NCBI GenBank assembly: GCA_017303675.1
Contig: JAFLBX010000001.1
Location: 1,747,970-1,811,969 of the forward strand
Length of the DNA stretch: 64,000 bases
Reading direction: 5' to 3'
Source of the DNA: Ignavibacteria bacterium
Lineage (GTDB): Bacteria; Bacteroidota; Ignavibacteria; Tepidaquicellales; OLB5
The notes beneath the pieces were generated by a model that was not told the DNA's origin, made no database searches, and saw only the letters and a list, made by a program, of their open reading frames with translations. A program made the translations under genes and the position numbers. Positions 10,483 to 21,039 of this stretch are shown here, piece by piece (the first letter of the stretch is position 1; each line of letters begins with the position of its first letter).

Positions 10483-12105
10483 ATGAAAATTTCTATTTTA
10501 ATCGTTTTATTATTTTTATGTATTAATAGTATAAACTCCCAGCCTCAAAATATTGAAGCAGAAGCTAAAGAGCCCGGCAATATTTCTGAGAGTTACAATT
10601 TTAACGGAAATTATAATAATTCAGTTTTCTTAAATTTTAATCTCAGCCAGAATTCAAATCCGCAGAACGAACCGTCAATTCACATAAGCAGGGCTAACTC
10701 GAATTTTGTTGTAGCAGCATGGCGTGATTTCAGGCTGGGTTATATTGAACCAAATATAGTAAGAAGAATAGGCTATTCATATTCAACCAATGGCGGTTTA
10801 AGCTGGGCTGCGCCTCAGCTACTGCCGGACCCCAACCCGAACCATACTTCGCAAAGTGACCCGGTAATTACAAGCGATGCACAGGGCAATTTTTATATTT
10901 CAAGCACATCCAGGCAGCCGGTTGCCAATTATAACCGTGATATGCTGCTTTATAAATCAACAAATAACGGCCAGACATTTTTTCTACATTCGATAGCAGT
11001 TCCGGGTTCAGGCGGTGCCGGCGAAGATAAAGAATGGATCTTCTGTGACCCGGTAACAACAAATTCAACTTATAATAATATATTTATTTCGTGGACAAGC
11101 TTCGGGCCTTCACCCGGTATACGTTTCCGTAAGTCAACAAACGGGGGACTTAACTGGTCAGCTACAGTAAATGTTGGCGATAATACTGCGGGGCAGGGCT
11201 CAAATATCTGTTCAGGCACAAACAACCAGATCTATATGGTGTGGGACCAGGGAGGAGTTAGGTTTGACAGGTCAACAAACGGGGGAACCAGCTTCGGCAC
11301 AGATCTGCAGCTCAGCAATGTAAACAGTACCAACGGGTTCCCGTATATAACATGCGACTATTCAAACAATTCAACCCGCGGAAATGTTTATGTTGTTTGG
11401 GATGATATGCGGGGCGGAAATAGTGATGTTTACTTCCAGCGTTCAACCAATGGCGGAATTAACTGGCTGGCATCACCGGTTAGAATAAACGATGTAACTA
11501 CAAATAACCAATACTGGCCTATGATCAAATGTGATAATAACGGGAATTTATTTGTTATATATTACGATACACGCACCGGAACATCTTCTATTAATGCTTA
11601 TGTTGCGTATTCAACAGATGCCGGCAATACATGGGTAAACACCCTGATGAGCGATTCTTCTTTCACGCAGCAGCAGCCAAACAGCGATGTCAGATTCGGG
11701 GATTATATTGGAATAGATGCATATGACGGAAAGGTTATTCCTGTATGGACAGATCAGCGAAAAGGGTACCCTGACCAGGAAATATATACCGCAAATCTTT
11801 CAGGGTTAATATTTGTATCACCGGTAAGCACTGAGATCCCTGTTAGATATGAACTATATCAAAACTATCCAAACCCGTTTAACCCCGTTACAAAGATAAG
11901 GTTCGATCTGCCGGCAAGTGCATTTACTAAGATAGTAATTTTTGATGCACTGGGCAGAGAGGTCAAAACAGTTTTCAGCCAAAACTTATCTGCAGGAAAA
12001 TATGAAACTGAGTACAATGGCTCAAATCTTTCAAGCGGTATCTATTTTTACACCATTACTTCAGGTGACTTTATAGAAACTAAAAAAATGTTAATAATTA
12101 AATAA
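10483..12105 (+). CDS. secreted sialidase-like (Asp-box/BNR repeat) protein with T9SS sorting domain
   Basis: 540 aa: signal peptide (about 1-19), then a beta-propeller region with six Asp-box-like repeats (YSTNGGLSW, KSTNNGQTF, KSTNGGLNW, RSTNGGTSF, RSTNGGINW, YSTDAGNTW), then the T9SS type A sorting domain (about 455-540) starting with LYQNYPNPFNP and ending KKMLIIK. Asp-box propellers include sialidases but also many non-enzymatic exoproteins, so the catalytic activity is uncertain: I did not find the full sialidase Arg triad with confidence. The next gene begins 10 nt downstream, suggesting co-transcription with the M14 peptidase. Confidence 0.85.
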   Translation: MKISILIVLLFLCINSINSQPQNIEAEAKEPGNISESYNFNGNYNNSVFLNFNLSQNSNPQNEPSIHISRANSNFVVAAWRDFRLGYIEPNIVRRIGYSYSTNGGLSWAAPQLLPDPNPNHTSQSDPVITSDAQGNFYISSTSRQPVANYNRDMLLYKSTNNGQTFFLHSIAVPGSGGAGEDKEWIFCDPVTTNSTYNNIFISWTSFGPSPGIRFRKSTNGGLNWSATVNVGDNTAGQGSNICSGTNNQIYMVWDQGGVRFDRSTNGGTSFGTDLQLSNVNSTNGFPYITCDYSNNSTRGNVYVVWDDMRGGNSDVYFQRSTNGGINWLASPVRINDVTTNNQYWPMIKCDNNGNLFVIYYDTRTGTSSINAYVAYSTDAGNTWVNTLMSDSSFTQQQPNSDVRFGDYIGIDAYDGKVIPVWTDQRKGYPDQEIYTANLSGLIFVSPVSTEIPVRYELYQNYPNPFNPVTKIRFDLPASAFTKIVIFDALGREVKTVFSQNLSAGKYETEYNGSNLSSGIYFYTITSGDFIETKKMLIIK

Positions 12106-12115
12106 TAATTCCTGT

Positions 12116-14530
12116 ATGAAGACAAGGCTTTCGGTTATAATAATAACTGTCATTTTGTTTATTGCGTTTTCACGCTTCAGTATTTTTACTACGGGTGAGC
12201 TTGCCCCCGTTGAAAAATACAGTACTGTAAAAGTATTTGTACACTCAGCTGAAGATTTAAAAAGGCTTCAGCAAAATGATATTACCGTTGAACATTTTCA
12301 TGGTAACTATACTGAAGGAATTTCACTGGTAATAAATCAGCTTGAAATCGAAAGGCTTAAAAGCACAGGTATTCAATATTCAGTTGAAATACCTGATATG
12401 GACCAGTATTACAAAAACAGGCCTCTGCCAACTCAACAGGAAATGAATGCTGCGGGTCTGGTTATGCAGAATGATAATATCAGAGGGTTCAGTTATGGAA
12501 GCATGGGCGGTTATTATACCTACACAGAAGTTGTGCAAAAGCTGGACTCAATGAGGCTGCAATATCCAACCCTGATAACAGCAAAGCAGAACAGGGGAAC
12601 GACAGAAGAAGGCAGAACCATATGGTCTGTTAAGATATCAGATAATGCTGATGTAAATGAATCAGGTACAGAGCCGGCAATTTATTTTGATGCGCTGCAT
12701 CATGCCCGCGAACCGCAGGCTATGGCAGGTACTGTATATTTTATGTACTGGCTGCTTGATAACTATAATACCAACCCTGAAGCTAAATATTTGGTGGATA
12801 ACAGGGAAATATATTTTGTACCTGTAGTAAATCCGGATGGATATGTAAGGAACCAAACCACTAACCCAAACGGAGGCGGAAACTGGCGTAAGAACAGGAA
12901 AAATAACGGCAACGGATGCTTTGGCGTTGACCTCAACCGAAATTACAACTACGGCTGGGGATTCAACAGCGGCTCAAGCAGCGACCCGTGTTCTGATACT
13001 TACCGCGGGCCATCTGCCGGCAGTGAACCCGAAACACAGGCTATAAAAAATCTGGTTACTGCAATTCAGCCAAAGATATCGTTTTCAGTTCATTCAGAAG
13101 CCGGAAGGTACCTGAACCCGTATGGTTACAATGATAGTACTGTTGCTTACGAGATCTATTCTGATTTCAGCGGAGATTTTGCATCAGAAAATAATTTTAC
13201 ATATGGTACGGTTATTGAAATGCTTGATTATTATTCAAGCGGTACAACCCGTGACTGGCTGCATTCCATAGGATGTTATGCGTGGACACCGGAAGTTGGC
13301 GGCGGAAGCTTCTGGCCTTCTCAGGCGCAGATCATTCCCGCAGCAAATGAGATGCTGCCAAGCTATAAATATCTAGCATGGGTAGGCGGCGCTTATGCAA
13401 AGTTCCAGAACTACACAATTACAGGAAACGGCTATGTTGAAAGAAATGATACTCTAAGGCTGAATATTGGAATCCGCAATAAAGGACTTTCTCTTCCTGC
13501 AAACAGTGTTACAGTATCAGTATCAACTTCATATCCCAATATTACAGCTATAAATTCATCGCATAATTACGGAAATATAAATCCGCGCCAGGTAAAATAT
13601 AATTCAGTACCGATTTCATTCAGGCTTACTAATTCAGCAGCCTATATGGATGAGATCAAGCTTATCGTTAGCACAAAGCAGGAAAATGTTGAAACATCAC
13701 TTGATACTATTTCTGTGATAGTTGGCAGGGGTAATATTTTAATGAGCGATAATTCCGAAAGCGGAACTTCACGCTGGACAAAAAGCGGAAACCAGACACA
13801 GTGGGATACAACATTTGTAAGCTACTGGAGCGAAAGCCATTCATTTGCTGATTCACGTTACGGAAATTCAAAGAACAGCACAAATAATTATTTTACTTTG
13901 AATGATACTATTAACCTTATCGGCGCTGTTAATCCAAGGGTGGAATTTATGGCTAAATGGGCAACTGAGACTTCCTTTGATTATACAAGAATTCAGGTCA
14001 GTACAAATTTCGGAAGTACATGGACTAATCTTGCCGGAAGATATACAGCAACAGTAAGCGGGCAGCCTTCCTACCATGGGGTACAGCCGTGGATATATGA
14101 ACGTATTTCACTAAATCCATACATCGGCCAGCGTGTTAAGCTCCGTTTCAATTATGTTACAGATGGCGGCGTGCCCGGTGACGGTTTCTATTTTGATAAC
14201 TTCAGGGTAGTTAATTATACTGATGGTCCGGGTGTAGGTATTTCACAAAACGGAAGCGAAATTCCGCTTAGCTATGCACTGTACCAGAATTTCCCCAACC
14301 CGTTCAATCCTGCTACGAAAATTAATTTCAACCTGCCGCGCTCTGCTTTTGTAAGTATCAAACTGTTTGATATACTTGGCAGAGAAGTAAAAAACCTGGT
14401 AAATAGTAATATGGATGCCGGTAAATATACCATTGATCTCAATGCATCAGAACTTGCCGGTGGTGTGTATTTCTATAGAATAGAAACCTCAGAATTTTCT
14501 GATACAAAAAAATTGATGCTGATCAAATAA
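12116..14530 (+). CDS. secreted M14-family zinc carboxypeptidase with T9SS sorting domain
   Basis: 804 aa. After a signal peptide and propeptide-like N-terminus (1-125) comes an M14 peptidase domain with all expected residues: zinc ligands His196 and Glu199 (HHARE) and His326 (SVHSEAG), substrate-binding Arg275 (DLNRNYNYGW) and catalytic Glu393 (TPEVGG). A beta-sandwich region follows (about 440-700), whose second part resembles the MAM/immune-inhibitor-A type C-terminal domains. The sorting domain (about 720-804) starts LYQNFPNPFNP. It should trim peptides from the C-terminus outside the cell, consistent with the peptide importer downstream. It begins 10 nt after the sialidase-like gene; a strong terminator follows. 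Confidence 0.93.
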   Translation: MKTRLSVIIITVILFIAFSRFSIFTTGELAPVEKYSTVKVFVHSAEDLKRLQQNDITVEHFHGNYTEGISLVINQLEIERLKSTGIQYSVEIPDMDQYYKNRPLPTQQEMNAAGLVMQNDNIRGFSYGSMGGYYTYTEVVQKLDSMRLQYPTLITAKQNRGTTEEGRTIWSVKISDNADVNESGTEPAIYFDALHHAREPQAMAGTVYFMYWLLDNYNTNPEAKYLVDNREIYFVPVVNPDGYVRNQTTNPNGGGNWRKNRKNNGNGCFGVDLNRNYNYGWGFNSGSSSDPCSDTYRGPSAGSEPETQAIKNLVTAIQPKISFSVHSEAGRYLNPYGYNDSTVAYEIYSDFSGDFASENNFTYGTVIEMLDYYSSGTTRDWLHSIGCYAWTPEVGGGSFWPSQAQIIPAANEMLPSYKYLAWVGGAYAKFQNYTITGNGYVERNDTLRLNIGIRNKGLSLPANSVTVSVSTSYPNITAINSSHNYGNINPRQVKYNSVPISFRLTNSAAYMDEIKLIVSTKQENVETSLDTISVIVGRGNILMSDNSESGTSRWTKSGNQTQWDTTFVSYWSESHSFADSRYGNSKNSTNNYFTLNDTINLIGAVNPRVEFMAKWATETSFDYTRIQVSTNFGSTWTNLAGRYTATVSGQPSYHGVQPWIYERISLNPYIGQRVKLRFNYVTDGGVPGDGFYFDNFRVVNYTDGPGVGISQNGSEIPLSYALYQNFPNPFNPATKINFNLPRSAFVSIKLFDILGREVKNLVNSNMDAGKYTIDLNASELAGGVYFYRIETSEFSDTKKLMLIK

Positions 14531-14555
14531 AATTTTTAAATTAGTGTTTTTTATA

Positions 14556-14589
14556 AAGCAATCTCAATCTGGGGATTGCTTTTTTTTTG
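14556..14589 (+). terminator. intrinsic terminator after the M14 peptidase gene
   Basis: An 8-bp stem AAGCAATC/GATTGCTT with a short loop is followed directly by a T-run of about nine. It ends the two-gene transcript 10483-14530. Confidence 0.85.
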
Positions 14590-14636
14590 ATATATGGTGA
14601 TATTGCAAGCTATTATTTAATATTACGGAGGCTGAA

Positions 14637-17318
14637 ATGTTAAAAGTATTACTGTTTTTTATATCATTTACTTTATTGATATCTTACACCTGCTCACAAT
14701 GGAATTATGGTACACCTTTTTCAACATCGCCGCAGCAATCAACCTGGCAGCAGGTAGTAAGTAAAGTACAAACTGCCGGGAATACTATATTAGACAGCCT
14801 TTCAGCGCCTTACCCCACAAATGCATGGTTCAACCTGTTCTTTCTGCACGGCACAGCCTATCCGAATCCCCAGGGAAACATCGGACAAAATGACAGCTGG
14901 GTATACCCGTATAATCTTGGCTCAGGCTTTAACTATGGCGGTTACTCAAACCAAAGGGCATTATTAAGCATTAATTATAAACCGTTCGGTGTTACAACCA
15001 CGGGCGGCAGCTTTCCGACTGTTAACTGGGATAATGGCTCAGTTTTATTCATGGGAACAACAAACCCCGCAAATTTTACACCGGTTATCAGAAATGACTA
15101 TACGGATCTTTCCGCTACAATAAAATATTACAATACCGCTAATGTTAATCAATATTATTATGCCCCAATTGTACGCGGTATGCCGTATGTAACTATGTTC
15201 TATAATAATGTTACACCGGGAATTTATTTCCCTTCACCGGCAATATGGAAAGTTAATGATGTTATTGTTGCTGCAAACCAGACTTTTACCGGAACTGAAT
15301 TTAAGGTGCAGACAACTACAGGTGCTCCCGAGCCCCTGCGTTCACAAACCTGGATGATATTCAGCTCTCAGTCAATTACTCTTCAGTTCAGCCAGAATCC
15401 ACAAACCCTTGGATTGATCGGTACGGCGCCGCTTACCGGGTGGATAAGGGTGGCAAACTTAACGTATGATAACGATCCGAACGCTGCCGATGTGCCTAAC
15501 AGGCTTAATCTGCTTAGAGCTTACGCAAAATTTATTCCCATAAAGGGAGAAGTAGGAGCTAGCATTCCAAGCGGAAGCAGCACTGCTGCTTTGAATTTCA
15601 ATTTTACCCGCTATAATGAAGGATCGCTCACAGGTGATTCATTATTAATGATGGCACTCCCGCATCATGTTGATATGCTCCCGGGCGGAAGTACAACAAA
15701 TCTTCTGAAGTACCAGGTATTAAAAGGTACAATGAGCGAGGTAAAAACCAAAACCTGGCAAATGACAGAACAGCTACCGGGTTATTCATGGAGCCCAAGG
15801 TCAGGCGGTCTCGCAAACGTTCCGCTCCAGTGGTGCGATACACTTAACCGTTATGTAACAAATGACCTGGTTAACTTTAACAGGCAGTACCAGTGGATGG
15901 ATATATACAGCGCTGCAAAATGTATAGGCAAGCTTGGAAGGATAGTCCAGATTGCAGATGAGCTTTATGATAGGGACCAGACAAGGTATGCTGCTATGCA
16001 GCCGCTTGCGGTCAGAATGCGTGATTCATTGCAGATCTATTTAGGCAGATGGCTAAACGGAAACAGTTCAATTTTTTATAACGGTATTCCGTATCAAAAG
16101 GATTCATTATTATACGATACAAAATTCCGGGGAATAATCTCAAGCCGTTCACATGATTCACTTAACCTGAATAACGGAATAGATTTTGGCAGCGCATTAT
16201 ATAATGATCATCATTTCCATTATGGTTACCTTCTGTATGCCGCTGCTGTTGTTGCCAAAAAGAATCCTGCATGGTTTACAGCAAATGGTAATTATTATTC
16301 AAACCGTGTAACTGATCTTGCGCGTGAAATAGCCAATCCAAGCCGTGGAGATAATTACTTCGCGCTGCAGCGGTATAAAGACTGGTATGACGGGCACTCA
16401 TGGGCTAACGGCCTTGTACCATACGGCGGCGGAAAGAACCAGGAAAGCTCCAGCGAAGCTGCCAATGCATGGTATGGCTTATATCTGTTCGGTCTGGCTA
16501 TGAATAACGCTTCGCCAAACGCACAATACAGCAACATGCTGAACCAGGGACAGCTTATGCTTTCACAGGAAGTGAGATCAGTGCAGAAATATTACTACGC
16601 AAATCAAACAAACCCTGTGTATCCGGCAGTATATACAAACCAGTTCAAAACCGTTACAAATATGTACCAGGGGAGAATTGATGCAAGCACTTTCTTTGGC
16701 TCGGTAAATTATTATGCCACGGGAATACAGGTTGTACCTGTAACACCTGTAACTGAACAGTTCTGGAGCAATATTGCATTTGCCAAACAGATCTATGATT
16801 ACACGCCTAACGGTCTGCGTTATACGCCTTGTTTTGATTCCACCAACACCAATACAACAGTGTGGAACTGGACTACTATCAATGTAGGGGTTCAAGCTAC
16901 AGCTTACCCGCAAACCGCGCTGAATTTCTGGAAGTTTTACGGTTATAACAACGCTAATTTTGATAACGGCTCAAGCCAGTCAAATGTTATGTACTGGATC
17001 TTAACAAGAAATCACAATGCAATCGGTATCAGTTCAATTTCTAACGAAGTTCCGGCTAAGTATAATCTTTATCAAAGCTATCCTAACCCGTTTAACCCGG
17101 TTACTAACATTAAGTTTGATATAAGCAAAGCAAGCGCTGTTAAGCTTGAAATTTATGATGTCACAGGAAGAAAAGTTGATGAACTTGTAAACGGTCAGCT
17201 AAATGCCGGAACATATAATGCTGAGTGGAATGCTTCCCGCTTTTCAAGCGGTGTTTACTTCTATACTCTTTCATCCGGTGATTTTGTTCAAACCAAAAAA
17301 ATGATATTAGTAAAATAA
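14637..17318 (+). CDS. secreted GH81 endo-1,3-beta-glucanase with T9SS sorting domain
   Basis: 893 aa with a signal peptide (about 1-20), a GH81 catalytic module (about 30-800) and a T9SS sorting domain (about 810-893, LYQSYPNPFNP). GH81 markers are the N-terminal PYPTNAWF segment, NDHHFHYGY (residues 523-531) and the acidic motif ESSSEAANAW with Glu603 and Glu607, which holds the family's catalytic base. GH81 enzymes hydrolyse internal beta-1,3 bonds of laminarin-type glucans with inversion. A GGAGG ribosome binding site precedes the ATG. It has its own terminators on both sides, so it is probably transcribed alone. Confidence 0.93.
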   Translation: MLKVLLFFISFTLLISYTCSQWNYGTPFSTSPQQSTWQQVVSKVQTAGNTILDSLSAPYPTNAWFNLFFLHGTAYPNPQGNIGQNDSWVYPYNLGSGFNYGGYSNQRALLSINYKPFGVTTTGGSFPTVNWDNGSVLFMGTTNPANFTPVIRNDYTDLSATIKYYNTANVNQYYYAPIVRGMPYVTMFYNNVTPGIYFPSPAIWKVNDVIVAANQTFTGTEFKVQTTTGAPEPLRSQTWMIFSSQSITLQFSQNPQTLGLIGTAPLTGWIRVANLTYDNDPNAADVPNRLNLLRAYAKFIPIKGEVGASIPSGSSTAALNFNFTRYNEGSLTGDSLLMMALPHHVDMLPGGSTTNLLKYQVLKGTMSEVKTKTWQMTEQLPGYSWSPRSGGLANVPLQWCDTLNRYVTNDLVNFNRQYQWMDIYSAAKCIGKLGRIVQIADELYDRDQTRYAAMQPLAVRMRDSLQIYLGRWLNGNSSIFYNGIPYQKDSLLYDTKFRGIISSRSHDSLNLNNGIDFGSALYNDHHFHYGYLLYAAAVVAKKNPAWFTANGNYYSNRVTDLAREIANPSRGDNYFALQRYKDWYDGHSWANGLVPYGGGKNQESSSEAANAWYGLYLFGLAMNNASPNAQYSNMLNQGQLMLSQEVRSVQKYYYANQTNPVYPAVYTNQFKTVTNMYQGRIDASTFFGSVNYYATGIQVVPVTPVTEQFWSNIAFAKQIYDYTPNGLRYTPCFDSTNTNTTVWNWTTINVGVQATAYPQTALNFWKFYGYNNANFDNGSSQSNVMYWILTRNHNAIGISSISNEVPAKYNLYQSYPNPFNPVTNIKFDISKASAVKLEIYDVTGRKVDELVNGQLNAGTYNAEWNASRFSSGVYFYTLSSGDFVQTKKMILVK

Positions 17319-17331
17319 TTTAAACTTTTTA

Positions 17332-17356
17332 CCCGGCAGCTTCTGCTGCCGGGTTT
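17332..17356 (+). terminator. probable terminator after the GH81 gene
   Basis: A perfect 9-bp GC-rich hairpin CCCGGCAGC/GCTGCCGGG with loop TTCT is followed by a short T tract (TTTATATTT). The weak T tract makes read-through into the serine hydrolase gene 18 nt on possible. Confidence 0.6.
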
Positions 17357-17373
17357 ATATTTACAGGATCACT

Positions 17374-18840
17374 ATGAAATTTATTGTAAGAGCAGCATTT
17401 TTATTTGTAATTTGTTCAGCTAATCTTTTCTCACAGGGCGACCCTTTCAAAAATGCAATTGATTCACTTTTCAAGGTACATTACAGTGATACAACAGTGG
17501 GAGTATCGATAGGTGTAGTTTTTTATAATCCTGCAACTAATGAATATTTAAGAAGGCTCTTTTATCACGGTGAAAAAAACAGGTCAACCCACGAAGCACC
17601 TGATAGTACTACCGTTTACCAGATAGGATCAGTTACTAAAACGTTTACAGCCATGGTAATGGCTCATATGCTGCGATATAATATGGCAAACCGGTGGGAC
17701 CTTATAAAAAATTACCTGCCCGATACACTCAGAGTGCCATTTTGGGTCAATGGCAATGATACTACCAGGATAAACCTGCTTGAGCTTGTTACTCATTTTT
17801 CCGGTTTAATTGATGAACCGCCGGCGTCGTATCCATATACACTTGAACGGATGTTCCGTTATATTGATACTTGTCACCTTGTTACAAAACCCGATTCGAT
17901 CTGGACCTATTCAAATTTGGGTTTTGCGACGCTAGCTACAGGCTTAACAATGCATGCAGGCAGAGACTCCATCGAACAGCTTTTTCAGCAGATCATAACT
18001 GATTCGCTTAATATGCCTGATACAAAAATTACCAGGAATCTTTCAATGATACTGCGCTCAGCCAAAGGATATATTAAAAATAATTCCAACAATTGGATTT
18101 TGGCTGACAGCAATAAATCTACCTGGCCGGCTTTTAACGGAGCGGGTGCAATACGCTCAACCATTAAAGATATGACCCGTTATCTTGAATACCAGATGAA
18201 GATGCTGAGCTCAAGCCTTAACCCGCTGCTTGATACAATGCATAAACATATAAAAAGGATAAATCCCGGGCAGCCAACTCAAAAATGGCAGGGGATGGCT
18301 TGGGCATCCAACCGCCTTAATTTTCAGCTTAACAATCCATGGATAATTTTTAAAGACGGCGGCACACCAGGTTATAACAGCTTTATAACTTTTTATACTG
18401 ATTCACTTACCGGAATTAAAGGAGGTGTAGTTATACTTTCAAATTCAGGTACATCTGCCAATTTTAACAATGCTTCATATATAGAAGCTTTATCTATGGA
18501 TATTTTAACATATCTGCACACCAGGTATACCAGTATCGGAATTGAACCGGTTGGGATCGAGATTCCAGGCGAATATAAGCTATTTCAAAATTATCCTAAC
18601 CCGTTTAATCCGGTTACTGTTATCAGTTTCAGCATTCCTCAAAATAGCATTCAGCCTGTTTCTTCGCTTAGAGTATATGATATTACAGGCAAAGAAGTTG
18701 CAGTTCTTGTGAACAGCGCTTTAAAACCCGGAAATTATAAAGTTGAATTTAATGCCAAAAACCTTCCGAGCGGCATCTATATATATAAGCTTGTTTCCGG
18801 CGATTTTTCAGCATCTCAAAAAATGATACTGATTAAATAA
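17374..18840 (+). CDS. secreted serine hydrolase (beta-lactamase/class C-like) with T9SS sorting domain
   Basis: 488 aa: signal peptide (1-20), a penicillin-binding/class C beta-lactamase fold (about 25-390) and a T9SS sorting domain (about 400-488, LFQNYPNPFNP). The SxxK motif is Ser86-Val-Thr-Lys89; the second motif is Tyr179-Ser-Asn181; the third is in KDGGTPGYNS (family HxG/KTG position, here DGG). Members are esterases, D-amino-acid peptidases or beta-lactamases, and the substrate is not predictable. The T9SS tail argues for extracellular action on a polymer or peptide rather than antibiotic resistance. Confidence 0.88.
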   Translation: MKFIVRAAFLFVICSANLFSQGDPFKNAIDSLFKVHYSDTTVGVSIGVVFYNPATNEYLRRLFYHGEKNRSTHEAPDSTTVYQIGSVTKTFTAMVMAHMLRYNMANRWDLIKNYLPDTLRVPFWVNGNDTTRINLLELVTHFSGLIDEPPASYPYTLERMFRYIDTCHLVTKPDSIWTYSNLGFATLATGLTMHAGRDSIEQLFQQIITDSLNMPDTKITRNLSMILRSAKGYIKNNSNNWILADSNKSTWPAFNGAGAIRSTIKDMTRYLEYQMKMLSSSLNPLLDTMHKHIKRINPGQPTQKWQGMAWASNRLNFQLNNPWIIFKDGGTPGYNSFITFYTDSLTGIKGGVVILSNSGTSANFNNASYIEALSMDILTYLHTRYTSIGIEPVGIEIPGEYKLFQNYPNPFNPVTVISFSIPQNSIQPVSSLRVYDITGKEVAVLVNSALKPGNYKVEFNAKNLPSGIYIYKLVSGDFSASQKMILIK

Positions 18841-18948
18841 CTGTCTTAAAACGTCACAAATTTTAAGGTTTTTTATATTGTTTCGTTTTATGATATTTGT
18901 TTATAGTTAATTCAGATCTCATTTACATAACATTAAGGAGCATCAGGA

Positions 18949-20880
18949 ATGAAAAACAGAGCAATAATATTAGCTTTAGTTCTAATTGTCACATCAGCCC
19001 TTTTTATTTCTTGCGGTAAATCCACAAAACCCAAAAAACAGATCGATACAAAACCGGTTTCTATAAAACAGTTTGATACACCTCCGGGCGCTGACCCTTC
19101 AGTTCCGCCGGAACTGGGAGGCAACGGCTTCACAGGAGAAGGCTGGCAGACTGCCGTTAATTATAATGTTGCAGGAGACTCCAATGCCATCAAGGGCGGT
19201 TCTTTTACAATGAGGATACCTGATTTCCCGAATACTTTAAGGAATATGGGTAAAGATGCCAACTCATACGTAAATAACCTGATGGAATTCGGCCTGATGT
19301 ATGAAGGCTTATTGGCACAGGATCCTGTTACAGAAGAATGGATCCCAAGTTTAGCTACACACTGGAAAATATCAGAAGATAAAAAAACGTTTTCATACCG
19401 TATCAATCCTAATGCAAGATGGGCTGATGGTAAGCCTGTTACAGCAGAAGATGTTGTTGCTACATGGAAGATTCTTGTAGATCCGGGTATTCTTGAGGCG
19501 TATTCAAATATACTATATGGTACGTACGAACAGCCTGTAGCTGAAAGTAAATATATTGTATCAGTTAAAACAAAAGAAGAGAACTGGAGACAGTTCCTGT
19601 ATTTTTCAGGCTCAATGAGAATTCTGCCTGCACATTATATTGGCAATATTAAAGGCTCTGAATATCTCGAAAAATTCCAGTTTGAAACAATACCGGGTTC
19701 AGGTCCATACACTTTACTTAAAGAAGATATAAATAAGGGCCAATCAGTTACTTTCCGCCGCAGAAGCGATTACTGGGCTGAGAAAGAAAGATTCAACATT
19801 GGCATAAATAACTTTGACGCTATTAAACTTGATGTTATTCAGGATGAATCATTAGCATTCGAAAAATTCAAAAAAGGTGATATTGATGTTTATTCAGTTA
19901 ACCGCGCACAGTGGTGGGCTGAAAGGTTTGACTTCGATGAATTCAAACGCGGTCTTGTAGCAAGGTACCGGGTATATAATGAAAATCCGAACGGGGTACA
20001 GGGTCTCGTTTTTAATATGCGTAAACCGCCTTTTGATGATATAAGAATTAGAAAAGCTGTAACTTATTTATGGGATCGTGTTAAGTTTAATGAAAAATTG
20101 TTTTTCAAACAATACGAGATGGAATATTCATATTATCCCGGTTCAGTATATGAAAACCCAAATAATCCGAGGGTTGGTTTTAACCTCGATTCAGCACGTA
20201 TGCTTTTAGAGGAAGCCGGATGGAAGGAAAAGAACTCCGAAGGTTACCTTGTAAAAGACGGTAAAATTTTTGAGCTTGATCTGCCTTTCGATGGTGGTCC
20301 GGGACAGGAAAGATATTTAACGATCTTCCAGGAAGACCTGAAGAAAGCCGGTATTAAATTAAATCTGAAACAGATCGACGGCACCACAAGGTTTAAGCTT
20401 GGAAATGAAAGGAATTTTACAATACTTGTTACTGCATGGACAGGCTTAAGGATACCAAATCCTGAAAGCTCGCTTAAATCAAACACTGCAGATGCACCCA
20501 ATACAACAAACTGGCCGGGAATTAAAGATGCAAGAATTGATGAGTTATGCGATCTATACAACAAAACTTACGATAAAAAAGAGAGAATTAAAATTATAAG
20601 AGAAATTGACGGTATTGCATGCAATTATTTTGGATACGGTTTTGGATGGTATGTTCCGTTTCAAAGAATTGCTTTCCAGAATAAATTCTCATATCCTGAA
20701 TGGATACTTCCAAGGACTAGTGATTACCTCTTTACCTGTATTTTATGGTATTATGATCCGGAAAAAGCCGCTGAATTTGACGCGGTGAAATCTGATCCTA
20801 ATAAGAAAATGGAAATTAAACCGGAAGATCAGAAATACTGGCTGAAGATAAAAGAACAGGAAGAAGCACAAAACAAATAA
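18949..20880 (+). CDS. peptide ABC transporter substrate-binding lipoprotein (family 5, YejA/OppA-like)
   Basis: 643 aa with a lipoprotein signal peptide (cleavage before Cys22, LFISC). It belongs to the solute-binding protein family 5: NLMEFGLMYEGLL, the cluster WKISEDKKTFSYRINPNARW, and ADGKPVTAEDVV at about residues 160-171. The late segment (RNFTILVTAW) resembles YejA, as do the permeases that follow. A TAAGGAG ribosome binding site lies upstream. It would capture oligopeptides in the periplasm and pass them to the permeases at 21040 and 22122. A 159-nt gap separates it from the next gene; a hairpin there may lower downstream expression. Confidence 0.93.
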   Translation: MKNRAIILALVLIVTSALFISCGKSTKPKKQIDTKPVSIKQFDTPPGADPSVPPELGGNGFTGEGWQTAVNYNVAGDSNAIKGGSFTMRIPDFPNTLRNMGKDANSYVNNLMEFGLMYEGLLAQDPVTEEWIPSLATHWKISEDKKTFSYRINPNARWADGKPVTAEDVVATWKILVDPGILEAYSNILYGTYEQPVAESKYIVSVKTKEENWRQFLYFSGSMRILPAHYIGNIKGSEYLEKFQFETIPGSGPYTLLKEDINKGQSVTFRRRSDYWAEKERFNIGINNFDAIKLDVIQDESLAFEKFKKGDIDVYSVNRAQWWAERFDFDEFKRGLVARYRVYNENPNGVQGLVFNMRKPPFDDIRIRKAVTYLWDRVKFNEKLFFKQYEMEYSYYPGSVYENPNNPRVGFNLDSARMLLEEAGWKEKNSEGYLVKDGKIFELDLPFDGGPGQERYLTIFQEDLKKAGIKLNLKQIDGTTRFKLGNERNFTILVTAWTGLRIPNPESSLKSNTADAPNTTNWPGIKDARIDELCDLYNKTYDKKERIKIIREIDGIACNYFGYGFGWYVPFQRIAFQNKFSYPEWILPRTSDYLFTCILWYYDPEKAAEFDAVKSDPNKKMEIKPEDQKYWLKIKEQEEAQNK

Positions 20881-21039
20881 TTAATATATAAATTACTGCC
20901 TTCATTCTATGAGTGAAGGCAGTAACCATTTTACAAAAGTCCTGCAGATCTATAAATCTATTTAAATAAAAAGATCATTTAGTTTTTATAATTTACGTAA
21001 TTTGTATTTCTGCATTTTGCGGGAAATAATTCTAATATT

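Noticed and set aside
10483-18840. Polysaccharide utilisation locus
   Set aside because: No SusC/SusD-like pair or hybrid sensor; the genes share only T9SS secretion and position.
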